Source: Aromatoleum diolicum (GTDB lineage: Bacteria > Pseudomonadota > Gammaproteobacteria > Burkholderiales > Rhodocyclaceae). Taken from it: a DNA stretch of 64,000 nt. Location: the NCBI RefSeq assembly GCF_012910955.1, contig NZ_WTVQ01000007.1, positions 62,001 through 126,000 on the forward strand. The letters are read 5' to 3'. The notes below the pieces were generated by a model that was given only the letters and a program-made list of their open reading frames with translations, had not been told where the DNA came from and did not search any database. The position numbers were made by a program, and so were the translations under genes. Shown in pieces: positions 9,140 to 17,674 of the stretch. Within the stretch, counting starts at the first letter, position 1; each line of letters opens with the position of its first letter.

Positions 9140-10867
9140 ATGCAATTAGAAAGCTTCATCCCGGGCAAGGACGCCTCGCTCGAATCCTCGATCAACACCA
9201 TGCAGGGCAAGCTGGAGGCGCTCGGCTTCCACGTGGAGGAACGGTCGTGGCTCAACCCCGTCGATGGCATCTGGTCGGTGCATGTGCGCGACCGCGATTG
9301 TCCGCTGATGTTCACCAATGGCAAGGGCGCGTCGAAGTTGGCGGCGCTGGCGAGCGCGCTGGGCGAGTTTTTCGAGCGCCTGTCGTGCAACTACTTCTGG
9401 AACCATTATTACCTCGGCGAACAATACGCCGAGGGCGGGGCCGGGCGCAGCTTTGTCCATTACCCGCAGGAGCAGTGGTTTCAGCCCGGCGAGGGCGGCG
9501 AGTGGCCGGAAGGCTTGCTGACGCGCGAGCTGCAGCAGTTCTACAACCCGAAGGGCAGCATTCACGCCGATTCGCTGGTCGATTTCAACTCCGGCAACTT
9601 CGAGCGCGGCATCTGCGCGATTCCCTACGTGCGCCAGCGTGACGAGGCCGTGGTGCATTTCCCGGTCAACATCATCGGCAACCTGTACGTCAGCAACGGC
9701 ATGTCGGCGGGCAATACGCCGGCCGAGGCGCGCACGCAGGCGCTGTCGGAAATCTTCGAACGCCACATCAAGTTCCGCATCATCAGCGAAGGGCTGTGCC
9801 TGCCGGACGTGCCGGAAGCCGTCATCGCACGTTATCCGCGCATTGCCGCCGGGATCGCTGGGTTGCGTGCCGCGGGTTTCGGCATCCTCGTGAAGGACGC
9901 CTCGCTCGGCGGCAAGTATCCGGTGATGAACGTGACCCTGCTGCATTCGCAGGACCAGGGCTGCTTCTCCAGTTTCGGCGCCCACCCGCGCTTAGAGATC
10001 GCGCTCGAGCGGGCGCTCACGGAGTTGCTGCAAGGCCGTGCGCTGGATGCGCTGGCCGGTTTCCCGGAGCCCGGTTTCGATCTGGAGGAAATCGCCAGTT
10101 CGCCGAACATCGAGATCCACTTCGTCGACTCCAGCGGCATCATCAGCTGGAACTTCCTCGGCGCGCAGCCGGACTTCGCCTTCCACGACTGGAACTTCGG
10201 CACTACGACGGCCGAAGACTACGCCTGGCTGGTCGATAGCATCCACGATGCGGGTCACGACATCTACGTGGCCGACTTCACGCATCTCGGCATGTACGCG
10301 TGCCGCATTCTCGTGCCCGGCATGTCGGAGATCTACCCGATCGACGAACTGGAATTCGAAAACAACAGTGTCGCCAACGATGTCCGTGAAGCGATCCTGC
10401 ATCTGGCCGAGCTCGACGACGATGAATGCGGCGATCTGCTCGATACGCTGAACGAAAGCGGCCTGACCGACGAGCGCCTGGTGGCCGCACTGATCGGCCT
10501 GGCGCCCGGCGACGATGCGTTCTGGAGCGATCTGCGCGTCGGCGAACTGAAAACCCTGCTGGCGCTGGCCGTGGGCGACGAGGACGCAATCGCGGAAGGT
10601 TGCGAGTGGGTGCGCCATTTCGATCAGGTCAATGCCGACCGTCGCCGTGTCTACCGCTGCGTCGAATGCCTGATGAAGCTCGACGATGACGAGCGCTACG
10701 CACCGGCGATGGAAAGCCTTTATGGCGCGGACACGCTGCGGCAGGCCAATGCCCTGCTCGACGGCGAACTGCGCTTCTTCGGCCGGCCTTCGCTCGGTTT
10801 GAAGCTTGCCAATTGCGACATGCATCAACGCCTGCTTGCGGGCTACGCCAAGCTGCACAGGAGCTGA
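9140..10867 (+). CDS. ycaO: YcaO-type ATP-dependent cyclodehydratase-like protein (ribosomal S12 modification accessory family)
   Basis: A 575-aa protein close in length and organisation to E. coli YcaO (586 aa), an accessory factor for RimO-dependent methylthiolation of ribosomal protein S12. The ATP/Mg-binding YcaO core covers roughly residues 40-400, with the acidic motifs GEFFERLSCNYF and ARTQALSEIFERHIKF. The last 170 residues (from about 405) are helical and TPR-like. No azoline precursor peptide or dehydrogenase is adjacent, so a natural-product role is unlikely. The ATG at 9140 is chosen because homology starts there; the frame is open far upstream. The stop is 8 bp from the start of a RIO kinase gene. 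Confidence 0.9.
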   Translation: MQLESFIPGKDASLESSINTMQGKLEALGFHVEERSWLNPVDGIWSVHVRDRDCPLMFTNGKGASKLAALASALGEFFERLSCNYFWNHYYLGEQYAEGGAGRSFVHYPQEQWFQPGEGGEWPEGLLTRELQQFYNPKGSIHADSLVDFNSGNFERGICAIPYVRQRDEAVVHFPVNIIGNLYVSNGMSAGNTPAEARTQALSEIFERHIKFRIISEGLCLPDVPEAVIARYPRIAAGIAGLRAAGFGILVKDASLGGKYPVMNVTLLHSQDQGCFSSFGAHPRLEIALERALTELLQGRALDALAGFPEPGFDLEEIASSPNIEIHFVDSSGIISWNFLGAQPDFAFHDWNFGTTTAEDYAWLVDSIHDAGHDIYVADFTHLGMYACRILVPGMSEIYPIDELEFENNSVANDVREAILHLAELDDDECGDLLDTLNESGLTDERLVAALIGLAPGDDAFWSDLRVGELKTLLALAVGDEDAIAEGCEWVRHFDQVNADRRRVYRCVECLMKLDDDERYAPAMESLYGADTLRQANALLDGELRFFGRPSLGLKLANCDMHQRLLAGYAKLHRS

Positions 10868-10875
10868 CCGAAGGC

Positions 10876-11751
10876 ATGAAGACACCCAGCAGAATCGAGC
10901 CGCTGGTGACGGACGGTCTCGTCGACCGCGTCACGCGTCAGCTGATGAGCGGCAAGGAAGCGATGGTCTTCGTCGTCGAGTGCGGCGACGAAGTGCGCTG
11001 TGCCAAGGTGTACAAGGAGGCCAACAAGCGAGGCTTCCGTCAGGCGGTCGACTACACCGAAGGCCGCAAGATCAAGAACAGCCGCCAGGCGCGCGCGATG
11101 GCCAAGGGCTCGCGCTATGGCCGGCAAGAGCAGGAGGCCGCCTGGCAAAGCGCCGAGGTCGATGCGCTGTATCGCCTCGCCGCTGCCGGCGTGCGCGTGC
11201 CGACGCCGTACAACTTCCACGAAGGCGTGCTGCTGATGGAACTGGTCGCCGACGTGAACGGCGAACCGGCGCCGCGCCTCAACGACATCGTGATGAGCGA
11301 CGAGGATGCGCGGCAATACCACGCTTTTCTGCTGCGGCAGGTGGTGCGCATGCTGTGCGCCGGCATCGTGCACGGCGACCTGTCCGAATACAACATCCTC
11401 GTCGATGCCGACGGACCGGTGATCATCGACCTGCCGCAGGCAATCGACGCGGCGGCCAACAACAACGCCAGCCGCATGCTCGAGCGCGACGTCGACAACC
11501 TCGCGGCCTACTTCGGCCAGTTCGCGCCGGAACTGCTGGCGACCGATTACGGCAAGGAAATCTGGTCGCTTTACGAAGCGGGCAGGCTGCATCCGGAGAT
11601 CGAACTCACCGGGGAATTCAAGCGAGACGAAAAGCCCGCCGATCTGGACGAAGTCATGCAGGTGATCGAGGCGGCGCGCGCCGAAGACGCGGCACGGCGG
11701 GCGCGCATGAGCGCAGCCAACGCGGAAGGCAACTGGCCGGGCGCGGAATAG
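10876..11751 (+). CDS. RIO1-like atypical serine/threonine protein kinase
   Basis: A 291-aa soluble kinase. SGKEAMVFVVE (residues 25-35) is the flexible loop replacing the Gly-rich loop. Lys44 in CAKVYK is the ATP-anchoring lysine. HGDLSEYNIL (166-175) is the catalytic loop with Asp168 and Asn173, and IIDLPQ holds the metal-binding Asp185. All core catalytic residues are present. The C-terminal 40 residues are charged and helical. It follows ycaO by 8 bp in the same operon. Bacterial RIO kinases are poorly understood; the link to a ribosome-modification gene is suggestive because archaeal and eukaryotic RIO kinases act in ribosome assembly. Confidence 0.92.
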   Translation: MKTPSRIEPLVTDGLVDRVTRQLMSGKEAMVFVVECGDEVRCAKVYKEANKRGFRQAVDYTEGRKIKNSRQARAMAKGSRYGRQEQEAAWQSAEVDALYRLAAAGVRVPTPYNFHEGVLLMELVADVNGEPAPRLNDIVMSDEDARQYHAFLLRQVVRMLCAGIVHGDLSEYNILVDADGPVIIDLPQAIDAAANNNASRMLERDVDNLAAYFGQFAPELLATDYGKEIWSLYEAGRLHPEIELTGEFKRDEKPADLDEVMQVIEAARAEDAARRARMSAANAEGNWPGAE

Positions 11752-11801
11752 CTGCGCGCGGGGGACTCGCAACGGCGTATCGACTGGCGGCGGAGGAACG
11801 C

Positions 11802-12017
11802 TCAGGCCAGCAGTCGCTTGAAGATCCAGTTGCGGTTGGTGGCGAGGTCGGGGCCCTGGACCAGTTCCCAGCCCTGCGCGCCGAGCTTGTTCAATTCGGA
11901 CGAAACGACTTCGGTGTAAGCGCTCAGCCGTTCGCGTTCCCTGCTGCCGTGAGGACGGGCGGCGTTTTCGGCCTGCTCGTGAAAGTCGCTGCGGACCAGG
12001 TATTCAAAACACTGCAT
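11802..12017 (-). CDS. Small conserved protein, DUF4177-like
   Basis: A 71-aa protein starting MQCFEYLVR and containing LNKLGAQGWELVQ and NWIFKRLLA. The pattern YEYLV..LN.LG..GWELV....FKR is typical of DUF4177-like small proteins. No enzymatic motif is visible and the function is unknown. Convergent with the RIO kinase gene. Confidence 0.75.
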   Translation of the reverse strand: MQCFEYLVRSDFHEQAENAARPHGSRERERLSAYTEVVSSELNKLGAQGWELVQGPDLATNRNWIFKRLLA

Positions 12018-12093
12018 CGGACGCTAAGCCTCAAAGGTATTCAGCACACTGTTCGGGGATCGAAAGCCGACCGCCCTGTTCCACCCGTCCGGG

Positions 12094-12222
12094 TCAGCGC
12101 GGAACAATGAAGGGAACGAAATCTTCAGCGTGCTTCTTGGCGTGCTTGGCGGATTTCTTTTCCTTCGGCGTCATGACCGCTTGTTTCTTCTCTTCCTTGT
12201 TGCTTTGTCGTTGCTTGCCCAT
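12094..12222 (-). CDS. Very small lysine-rich basic protein (42 aa)
   Basis: A minus-strand frame encodes MGKQRQSNKEEKKQAVMTPK, then EKKSAKHAKKHAEDFVPFIV and PR before TGA. A perfect AAGGAG lies 9 bp before the ATG, which supports translation. About a third of the residues are Lys. The AKHAKKHAEDFVPFI end looks like a single amphipathic helix. It could bind nucleic acid, but no family is recognised. It lies 76 bp upstream of, and on the same strand as, the DUF4177-like gene. Confidence 0.6.
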   Translation of the reverse strand: MGKQRQSNKEEKKQAVMTPKEKKSAKHAKKHAEDFVPFIVPR

Positions 12223-12400
12223 GATGCTGGCTCCTTGTGAGCACCAGCGAGCGCCGGTGCCCTTTCAGTATAGGCCGATGGCTGCCGGGGAACCGGTTGG
12301 CCAAACATATACTTCAGACATTGCCCGCCCGGTGATCATCCCGTGTGGCAGTCCGGCTTTCCGGTGTTTCAGCCGGTTGGATGAAGACCCCCGGCAGCAA

Positions 12401-12422
12401 GAAAGCCCCTTGCGGGGCTTTC
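12401..12422 (-). terminator. Terminator of the phasin gene
   Basis: Stem GAAAGCCCC / GGGGCTTTC around a four-base loop, followed on the minus strand by TTGCTG. It lies 26 bp beyond the phasin stop codon. The U tract is short, so strength is uncertain. Confidence 0.7.
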
Positions 12423-12447
12423 GCTTGGCTTGCGCCAATGGTTTCGC

Positions 12448-12936
12448 TCAAGCGGCTTTCTTCGGCACCAGGGTCGCACCAGCGGCGAATTTCGAACCCG
12501 CGTCGGTTGCTGCGGTGACGTTGGCGGCGGTCGCTGCCGAGAGTTCGCGAACGCCGCGGGTGAACATTTCAAGGGCGGCGTTCCAGTCGGCCGTCACTGG
12601 AAACCCGACCCCGGCGAGCGGGAACTTTTGACTCAGCACTTGCGCCGCTTCCTGTTGCCCCTGGGTGATAATTTCCATGGCATTGCGGGAGTATGCGAGG
12701 GTCCGCTCGAACACCGGTTGCCCAAGGACTTCGTTGAGCGCGCTCAGGTCACGGCTGTTGATCATCCGGGATGCGGCCTGTGTGGCTGAAGCGCAATCAT
12801 CGAGGGTCGTGCGGGCCGCGGACAGGGCAAGCTCGGACAGGCGCTCGGTGCTGGCCAGGTAAATCCTGGCGAGGTCGAGAAAGGCATCGACGGCATGGGT
12901 CTGGGCGGCGATGTTGTTGATTGACTTGGTGCTCAT
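12448..12936 (-). CDS. Phasin family protein (PHA granule-associated)
   Basis: A 162-aa, mostly helical, Ala-rich protein with the phasin-2/TIGR01841 pattern: a long amphipathic region (VDAFLDLARIYLASTERLSE), then QPVFERTLAYSRNAMEIITQ and a C-terminal PKKAA tail. Phasins coat polyhydroxyalkanoate granules and control their size. GAGG lies upstream of the ATG. Strong expression is plausible from its own promoter in the 263-bp upstream gap, and the gene has its own terminator. No phaC or phaB is next to it. Confidence 0.88.
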   Translation of the reverse strand: MSTKSINNIAAQTHAVDAFLDLARIYLASTERLSELALSAARTTLDDCASATQAASRMINSRDLSALNEVLGQPVFERTLAYSRNAMEIITQGQQEAAQVLSQKFPLAGVGFPVTADWNAALEMFTRGVRELSAATAANVTAATDAGSKFAAGATLVPKKAA

Positions 12937-13148
12937 GATTTTCCTCGTGGGAATTCGTGCGTGATGTGACGCGGATGAATTGTTGTTTTAGGGGGCGCGT
13001 CACGTGGTCCGCGCTTGGCGGCTGCTTGCTGCGGCGCAGCAAGGCCCGATCCAGTATCCCCTCACTGCAGTGGGAGTCAACGGATCACTTGTAAGGGTCT
13101 AAGGATATCGCCGCCGCGGCCGTCGCCTGCATTCAGACCCGTTGCTTG

Positions 13149-13184
13149 CGACGCGGCGCAGGGCGTGATCTGCGCCGCGCGTCG
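13149..13184. terminator. GC-rich hairpin after the diguanylate cyclase gene
   Basis: Inverted repeat CGACGCGGCGCAG / CTGCGCCGCGCGTCG with a two-base bulge, 16 bp beyond the stop of the GGDEF gene. No T tract follows on either strand, so it may protect the 3' end or act as a weak terminator. Confidence 0.35.
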
Positions 13185-13199
13185 TGGATCGGGAGGCGC

Positions 13200-14282
13200 T
13201 TACCTGCCCCGATGGTCCTTCTGCTCGTACATTTGCCGATCCGCCAGCGACAGGTAATCGGACAGGCTCAAGTCCGACGACGGATCGCACTGGACAATGC
13301 CGATGCTGAACGAGATCCGGCAGGGCGACGACGGCAGCGGGCGGAAATCGGCGAGATTTTGCCGAATTCTCTCCAGGATCACCTGTGGTTGCGCGGCATC
13401 CAGCGTGAAGGCGGCGAACTCGTCACCGCCAAGGCGGGCCACGACGTCGCTGTCGCGAAACGATTGCTCGAGAATCCGGGCCGCATCGTCGATGAGACGG
13501 TCGCCGGCATCATGGCCGAAGCTGTCATTGACGGCCTTCAATCCGTCGATGTCGACAAAAATCAGGGCGCTCGGTAAACCCTGGCGGCGCGCCACCTTGA
13601 AGTTCTGTTCCGCGTGAAGGAAGAAGCCGCGCCGATTCAGCATTCCGGTCATGACGTCGGTGACCGAGATGCGGTGGATCTCCTCCTCTACGCCATTGCG
13701 CCGCAGCAGTTCAATTGCATGTTGGCGGGTGGCCTCGGCAATCTCGCGGGATTGCGCCGCGAGCTGCCCTTCGAGTGACTGCCGGACGCCCGCATTGCCC
13801 AGGGCAGCCCCGGTAAGTTCGCCGAGCTGGCGCAAGGTGGAAATCTGCCTGGTGAGTTCGATCTGCCTGCCGTGGCGGTACCAAAAGGCGGCAAGGACGC
13901 CAACCGGCTTGATCGTGGGAAACGGAAAAGCAACGAGGCTCACTTTTTCGCTAGGGGGGTGTCGGCCCCCGAGCAGGCTGGAGTCGGCAACAACGGCGGG
14001 GAGAAGGATCGGCGTCTGGTTCGCGAGCGCTTGCCGTGCGTGCCGCAACAGCGCAGAGTCGGCGCGAGCGGGTTGCATGCTGCCGCGACGATCGAATTCC
14101 GTCACGTACTCCCGCTCGCCCATTTGCACCAGCAGCAAGGCGCCATCGGACAGCAGAAGGTTCGGAATGGCCTGGCCTGCCAGCTCCAGCACGGAGCCGA
14201 GGTCGGGCGCCTGCAACAGGTCACGCGCAAGGGCGAGCAGGCGCCTGAGCGCGCCGGCATTGTCCGCGGGGGGCTGGGTCAT
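13200..14282 (-). CDS. Diguanylate cyclase with N-terminal GAF-like sensor domain
   Basis: A 360-aa soluble protein. Residues about 10-165 resemble a GAF domain (LARDLLQAPDLGSVLELAGQ, then VSLVAFPFPTIKPVGVLAAF). A coiled-coil linker follows, then a GGDEF domain from about residue 200. The active-site motif ARLGGDEFAAF is intact, and RDSD lies five residues before it, which is the inhibitory I-site for c-di-GMP feedback. It should make c-di-GMP from GTP. ATG 14282 has GGGGGA 9 bp upstream; an in-frame ATG at 14312 and a GTG at 14351 would add 10 or 23 residues. Confidence 0.9.
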   Translation of the reverse strand: MTQPPADNAGALRRLLALARDLLQAPDLGSVLELAGQAIPNLLLSDGALLLVQMGEREYVTEFDRRGSMQPARADSALLRHARQALANQTPILLPAVVADSSLLGGRHPPSEKVSLVAFPFPTIKPVGVLAAFWYRHGRQIELTRQISTLRQLGELTGAALGNAGVRQSLEGQLAAQSREIAEATRQHAIELLRRNGVEEEIHRISVTDVMTGMLNRRGFFLHAEQNFKVARRQGLPSALIFVDIDGLKAVNDSFGHDAGDRLIDDAARILEQSFRDSDVVARLGGDEFAAFTLDAAQPQVILERIRQNLADFRPLPSSPCRISFSIGIVQCDPSSDLSLSDYLSLADRQMYEQKDHRGR

Positions 14283-14521
14283 GCGGTGATCCCCCAAAAG
14301 TGCGGTCGTCATGATCGGCTGGTGAAAAGGCACTCGACCTGGTGTCTTCACGCCGATAAGGGGCGATCCGGGTTAGTGGATCAATGATCGCTGCAAAATG
14401 CTGCATGCGCTCATCGTCCTACTAGTGTATGCGGGATACGGGCGTGCCGGGCGTCGTTCGCGACTGGGGTCCGCCGGCCGGACAGGATGGCCCGTTCCGG
14501 CCTCGCGGCGTGTCGCGTGAA

Positions 14522-14548
14522 CACCGCGCTGCGGGGCGCAGCGCGGTG
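14522..14548. terminator. Perfect 12-bp stem hairpin after paaY
   Basis: CACCGCGCTGCG and its exact reverse complement are separated by GGG. It lies 8 bp beyond the paaY stop, but without a U tract on either strand. It is likely a 3'-end structure of the minus-strand transcript. Confidence 0.45.
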
Positions 14549-14556
14549 GACCTCCG

Positions 14557-15174
14557 CTAGCGGGTGCGCTGCTTCTGCTCGCTCAGCGGGACGATGTCGG
14601 GCATCACGATGCGCTTGCGCCCGCTTTCGACTGCAGTCAGGGCATCGGTTTCGACCATCGTCGCCAGGCAGCGCAGCGTCAGATTCTGGTAGATGCCGGT
14701 GCCCTGGACTTTCCATGCCATTTCCTGCTCACTGAGCTCGCGGATCACCTTGGCCGGAGTGCCGGCGACCAGCGAGCGCGGCGGGACGACCATGCCGGCC
14801 TTGACGAAGCTGCACGCGGCGACGAAGGCGGATTCGCCGATCACGGCGTTGTCCATGATGACGGCGTTCATGCCGATCAGCGCGTTGCGGCCGATGGTGC
14901 AGCAGTGCAAGACGGCGCCATGGCCGACATGGCCGTTTTCCTCGATCACTGTGTCGTGCTCGGGGAAGCTGTGCACGACGCAGGTATCCTGGACGTTGAC
15001 CCCGGCCTGGAGGATCAGCCGGCCGAAGTCGCCACGCAGGCTGGCACAGGGGCCGACGTAGCAGCCGGGGCCGACGATGACGTCGCCGATCAGCACGGCC
15101 GACGGGTGGATGTAGGCGCTGGGATCGACGACCGGCACGACGCCGTCGATGGCATAGACACGGGGCGGTTTCAA
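14557..15174 (-). CDS. paaY: PaaY-like gamma-carbonic anhydrase-fold hexapeptide protein (thioesterase)
   Basis: A 205-aa left-handed beta-helix protein strongly resembling E. coli PaaY throughout: IDGVVPVVDPSAYIHPSAVL, CASLRGDFGRL, the metal-site region VVHSFPEHDTV then GHVGHGAVLHCCTIGRNALI, and RELSEQEMAWKVQGTGIYQ. PaaY hydrolyses dead-end acyl-CoAs such as 2-hydroxycyclohepta-1,4,6-triene-1-formyl-CoA in phenylacetate degradation. It is far from any paa cluster here. The start is a TTG at 15174 with a perfect AAGGAG six bases upstream; no ATG fits the homology. It lies downstream of the ybjQ-like gene on the same strand. Confidence 0.9.
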   Translation of the reverse strand: MKPPRVYAIDGVVPVVDPSAYIHPSAVLIGDVIVGPGCYVGPCASLRGDFGRLILQAGVNVQDTCVVHSFPEHDTVIEENGHVGHGAVLHCCTIGRNALIGMNAVIMDNAVIGESAFVAACSFVKAGMVVPPRSLVAGTPAKVIRELSEQEMAWKVQGTGIYQNLTLRCLATMVETDALTAVESGRKRIVMPDIVPLSEQKQRTR

Positions 15175-15287
15175 ATTGGTCTCCTTGGTGCTGCCCGGTG
15201 GGGCGGTTAATTGTTTGTGCTCGAACAAATTAACCGCTTGCGCCGCGGTTGCGCAAGTTGTGTTGTGCGTCCGGTGTGTGCCGGTGC

Positions 15288-15608
15288 TTATGCGAGGGTG
15301 ACGGCGGTGCCGCTGACGGCCACCATCAGCATGCCGTTGTTTTCGCCGAGCACTTCGTAGTCGATATCGATGCCGACGACGGCATTGGCACCGAGCTTTT
15401 CGGCCGCTTCGGCCATTTCCGCGAAGGCGGTCTCGCGTGCCGAGCGCAGGGTCTTCTCGTAGGCGCCGGAGCGTCCGCCGACGAAGTCGCGCACTGCAGC
15501 GAACATGTCCTTGAGAAAATTCGCCCCGATGATCGCTTCGCCGGTGACGACGCCGTGGTAGGCGCGGATGGTCTTGCCTTCGACGCTGGGGGTGGTGGTC
15601 ATCAACAT
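15288..15608 (-). CDS. YbjQ/UPF0145 (DUF74) family protein
   Basis: A 106-aa protein of the YbjQ family, sometimes called heavy-metal-binding domain, which forms pentameric assemblies in structures. It shows the usual [40 protein letters not shown] and [15 protein letters not shown] segments and full length. Biochemical role unknown. It lies between paaY and the SDR gene on the same strand. A C-terminal fossil of a second copy is at 8382-8435. Confidence 0.88.
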   Translation of the reverse strand: MLMTTTPSVEGKTIRAYHGVVTGEAIIGANFLKDMFAAVRDFVGGRSGAYEKTLRSARETAFAEMAEAAEKLGANAVVGIDIDYEVLGENNGMLMVAVSGTAVTLA

Positions 15609-15658
15609 GTTGATTTCTTCCTTTTGGCGGGATGGATGCGGGAGGGTGCTGCCCCTGG

Positions 15659-16393
15659 CTATGACGACAGTTCGCGCAGATCGGCCAGCGGCGTCTCGCC
15701 GAAGCGGTCACTGGTCAGGTAGTCGACCAGGCGTCGCGCGCAGTCCTCCGGGGCGGCGAGGGCGCCGTCGCGTTTCAGGGCGTCAAAACGCGCGCGCAGC
15801 GGGAAAAGCGTCTCGGGGGTGGCGCGGATCTCGGCCTGCATCGCGGTATCGATGACGCCGGGCGCGAGGCTGCAGATGCGCAGCGCCGGGCTGTGGTCGA
15901 GCGCGACGGCGCGCACGTGGTGATCGAGCGCCGCCTTGGTCGCGCCGTAGACGCTCCAGCCGGGGTAGGGGGTGCGGGCGGCGCCACTGGAAATGTGGAG
16001 GATGCGCCGGTCGTGGGCGTCTGCGCTGGTGGCGGCGACGGCTGCGGCCAGCATCATGGGTGCGGCGACGTTCAGCGCGACGGCGCGGGCGATGGCGGCC
16101 GGAGCTTGCGTTTCGATCGGCCCGACGGGCTGCAGTGTGCCGGCGTTGTTGATCAGCAGCACGCTCGGGCAAGCGGACAGAAAGCGGTGGAGGTCGTTGC
16201 CGAGGAGCCACTGCGCAAGGCTGGCCGAATCGGCGAGATCGACTTCGACCTGTTCCAGCCCGTGCGGATAACGCCGCGCGAGGGCGGCATTGGGCGTGCG
16301 CGCGAGGCCCAGCACCGGAATCTTGCGAGCGAGGAGTTCTTCGGCAATGGCGGCACCAAGGCCGCGGGTGTGTCCGGTGACAATCGCTTTCAT
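15659..16393 (-). CDS. Short-chain dehydrogenase/reductase
   Basis: A 244-aa classical SDR. The Rossmann nucleotide motif is TGHTRGLG at residues 6-13, NNAG follows the fourth strand, the catalytic Ser lies in ILHISSGAA, and YGATK holds the catalytic Tyr and Lys. The substrate cannot be read from sequence; a sepiapterin-reductase-like subgroup is possible. The ATG overlaps the stop of the LysR gene by four bases, so the two are co-translated and the regulator may serve this enzyme. Confidence 0.88.
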   Translation of the reverse strand: MKAIVTGHTRGLGAAIAEELLARKIPVLGLARTPNAALARRYPHGLEQVEVDLADSASLAQWLLGNDLHRFLSACPSVLLINNAGTLQPVGPIETQAPAAIARAVALNVAAPMMLAAAVAATSADAHDRRILHISSGAARTPYPGWSVYGATKAALDHHVRAVALDHSPALRICSLAPGVIDTAMQAEIRATPETLFPLRARFDALKRDGALAAPEDCARRLVDYLTSDRFGETPLADLRELSS

Positions 16394-17376
16394 CGCTGTA
16401 CCTGTCCGGTGTGGTTGCGGGGTGCCGCGGCTTCATTCGCCAGCCAGGCGCGGAAGGCGGCGACGGCGGGGCGCTGGGCGATCGCCTCTTGCATGACTAG
16501 ATAATAGGCGCAGGGCGAGGGCAGCGGGATGTCGAAGGGGATCGCGAGGCTGCCGTCGGCAACCCGCGATTCGATCAGGGGGCGTGAGGCGAGCGCGACG
16601 CCGTGACCGGCGAGGGCCGCGGCGAGCGCCAGCGCGGCGTTGGCGAAGCGCGGTCCGCGCCGGGCATCGATTCCGCCAACGCCCGCGAGGGCGAGCCATT
16701 GCGCCCAGCCGAAGTGGGTGTCGGCGCCGGGCCGGGCGTCATGCAGGGTGTCGTCGTGAATCAGCACGTGCAGGGCAAGGTCTGCAGGCTGGCGCAGGGC
16801 CGTGTCGCCGGCGAGCAGGGCCGGGGCACACACCGGAACGTAATCGGGCGCGAACAGCTTTTCCACGACATGGCCGGGGTAGATGCCATTGCCGTAGAGG
16901 ATCGCGACTTCGCTGCACGAGGTGCTGCGCAGTCCCGTCCTGAGCCGTTCCACGACGGCAGCTTCGCCGCGGCGATCGATGGCGTCGGGCGTGCTCGACA
17001 GCCGCAAGGCGACGTCCGGATGGGCGCGGGAAAAATCCGGCAGGCGCGGCACCAGCCAGTGGCTCGCGAAGGAGGGCGGGGCGGTCACGGTGAGCGGGCC
17101 CGTGACGGTCTGCCGCGTGGTTTCGAGTGCGGCCGCGAGGCAGTCGAAGCCTTCGCGGATCTTCGGCAGCATGGCGCTGCCCTGATCGGTCAGCGCGAGC
17201 GCGCGCGTCATGCGGTGAAACAGCGGCACGCCGACATAGGCTTCCAGCGCCTTGATCTGCTGGCTGACCGCCGCCGGCGTGACGCAGACCTCCGCGGCGG
17301 CTTTCTTGAAGCTCAAGTGGCGCGCGGCGGCTTCGAAAGTGCGCAACAGCGCAAGGCTGGGGAGCCGGTAGGACAT
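16390..17376 (-). CDS. LysR-type transcriptional regulator, GcvA-like
   Basis: A 328-aa LysR protein. The winged helix-turn-helix occupies residues about 7-65 (LALLRTFEAAARHLSFKKAA, then VTPAAVSQQIKALEAYVGVP), followed by a periplasmic-binding-type effector domain. RLPSLALLRTFEAAARHLSF is the opening typical of the GcvA/AmpR-like group. It diverges from the CoA-transferase gene at 17675 across 298 bp and is co-translated with the SDR. Either could be its target. Confidence 0.9.
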   Translation of the reverse strand: MSYRLPSLALLRTFEAAARHLSFKKAAAEVCVTPAAVSQQIKALEAYVGVPLFHRMTRALALTDQGSAMLPKIREGFDCLAAALETTRQTVTGPLTVTAPPSFASHWLVPRLPDFSRAHPDVALRLSSTPDAIDRRGEAAVVERLRTGLRSTSCSEVAILYGNGIYPGHVVEKLFAPDYVPVCAPALLAGDTALRQPADLALHVLIHDDTLHDARPGADTHFGWAQWLALAGVGGIDARRGPRFANAALALAAALAGHGVALASRPLIESRVADGSLAIPFDIPLPSPCAYYLVMQEAIAQRPAVAAFRAWLANEAAAPRNHTGQVQR

Positions 17377-17384
17377 GGGGACGC

Positions 17385-17398
17385 TTAAGTCTGGCTAA
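17385..17398. promoter_or_regulatory. Possible LysR binding site
   Basis: TTAAGTCTGGCTAA is a short inverted repeat (TTA-N8-TAA) of the T-N11-A type and contains CTAA, the core of GcvA-type sites. It lies 8 bp upstream of the LysR start, in the divergent intergenic region. The rest of that 298-bp region shows no clear promoter. Confidence 0.3.
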
Positions 17399-17674
17399 TC
17401 CGTCGCATCATAAATCGTCGTTTGTCGCGCCGCAAAGCCATCACTAGACTGCGTGGCGCATCCATCGCGGATGCCCGGCGGTTTCCTCTCCCTCCTCCGC
17501 CGCCGGGAGTCTTCGATCGATCGGAGCGCGCGCCATCAGATCGCTGGTGGCGCGCGATTTCCGCCCCCGCCGGGGCCGCGACGCCCGTTTCCACTGCCCG
17601 CGATTGCGGGTTTCGCCAAGGGGCGGCAGGCGCGGCGATACCGGCATCGCATTCGTCCTGGAGTCGTGAAGTAC

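Noticed and set aside
9140-11751. YcaO gene as part of a thiazole/oxazole peptide cluster
   Set aside because: The protein is of the E. coli YcaO type with a TPR-like end; no precursor peptide, dehydrogenase or peptide transporter is nearby.
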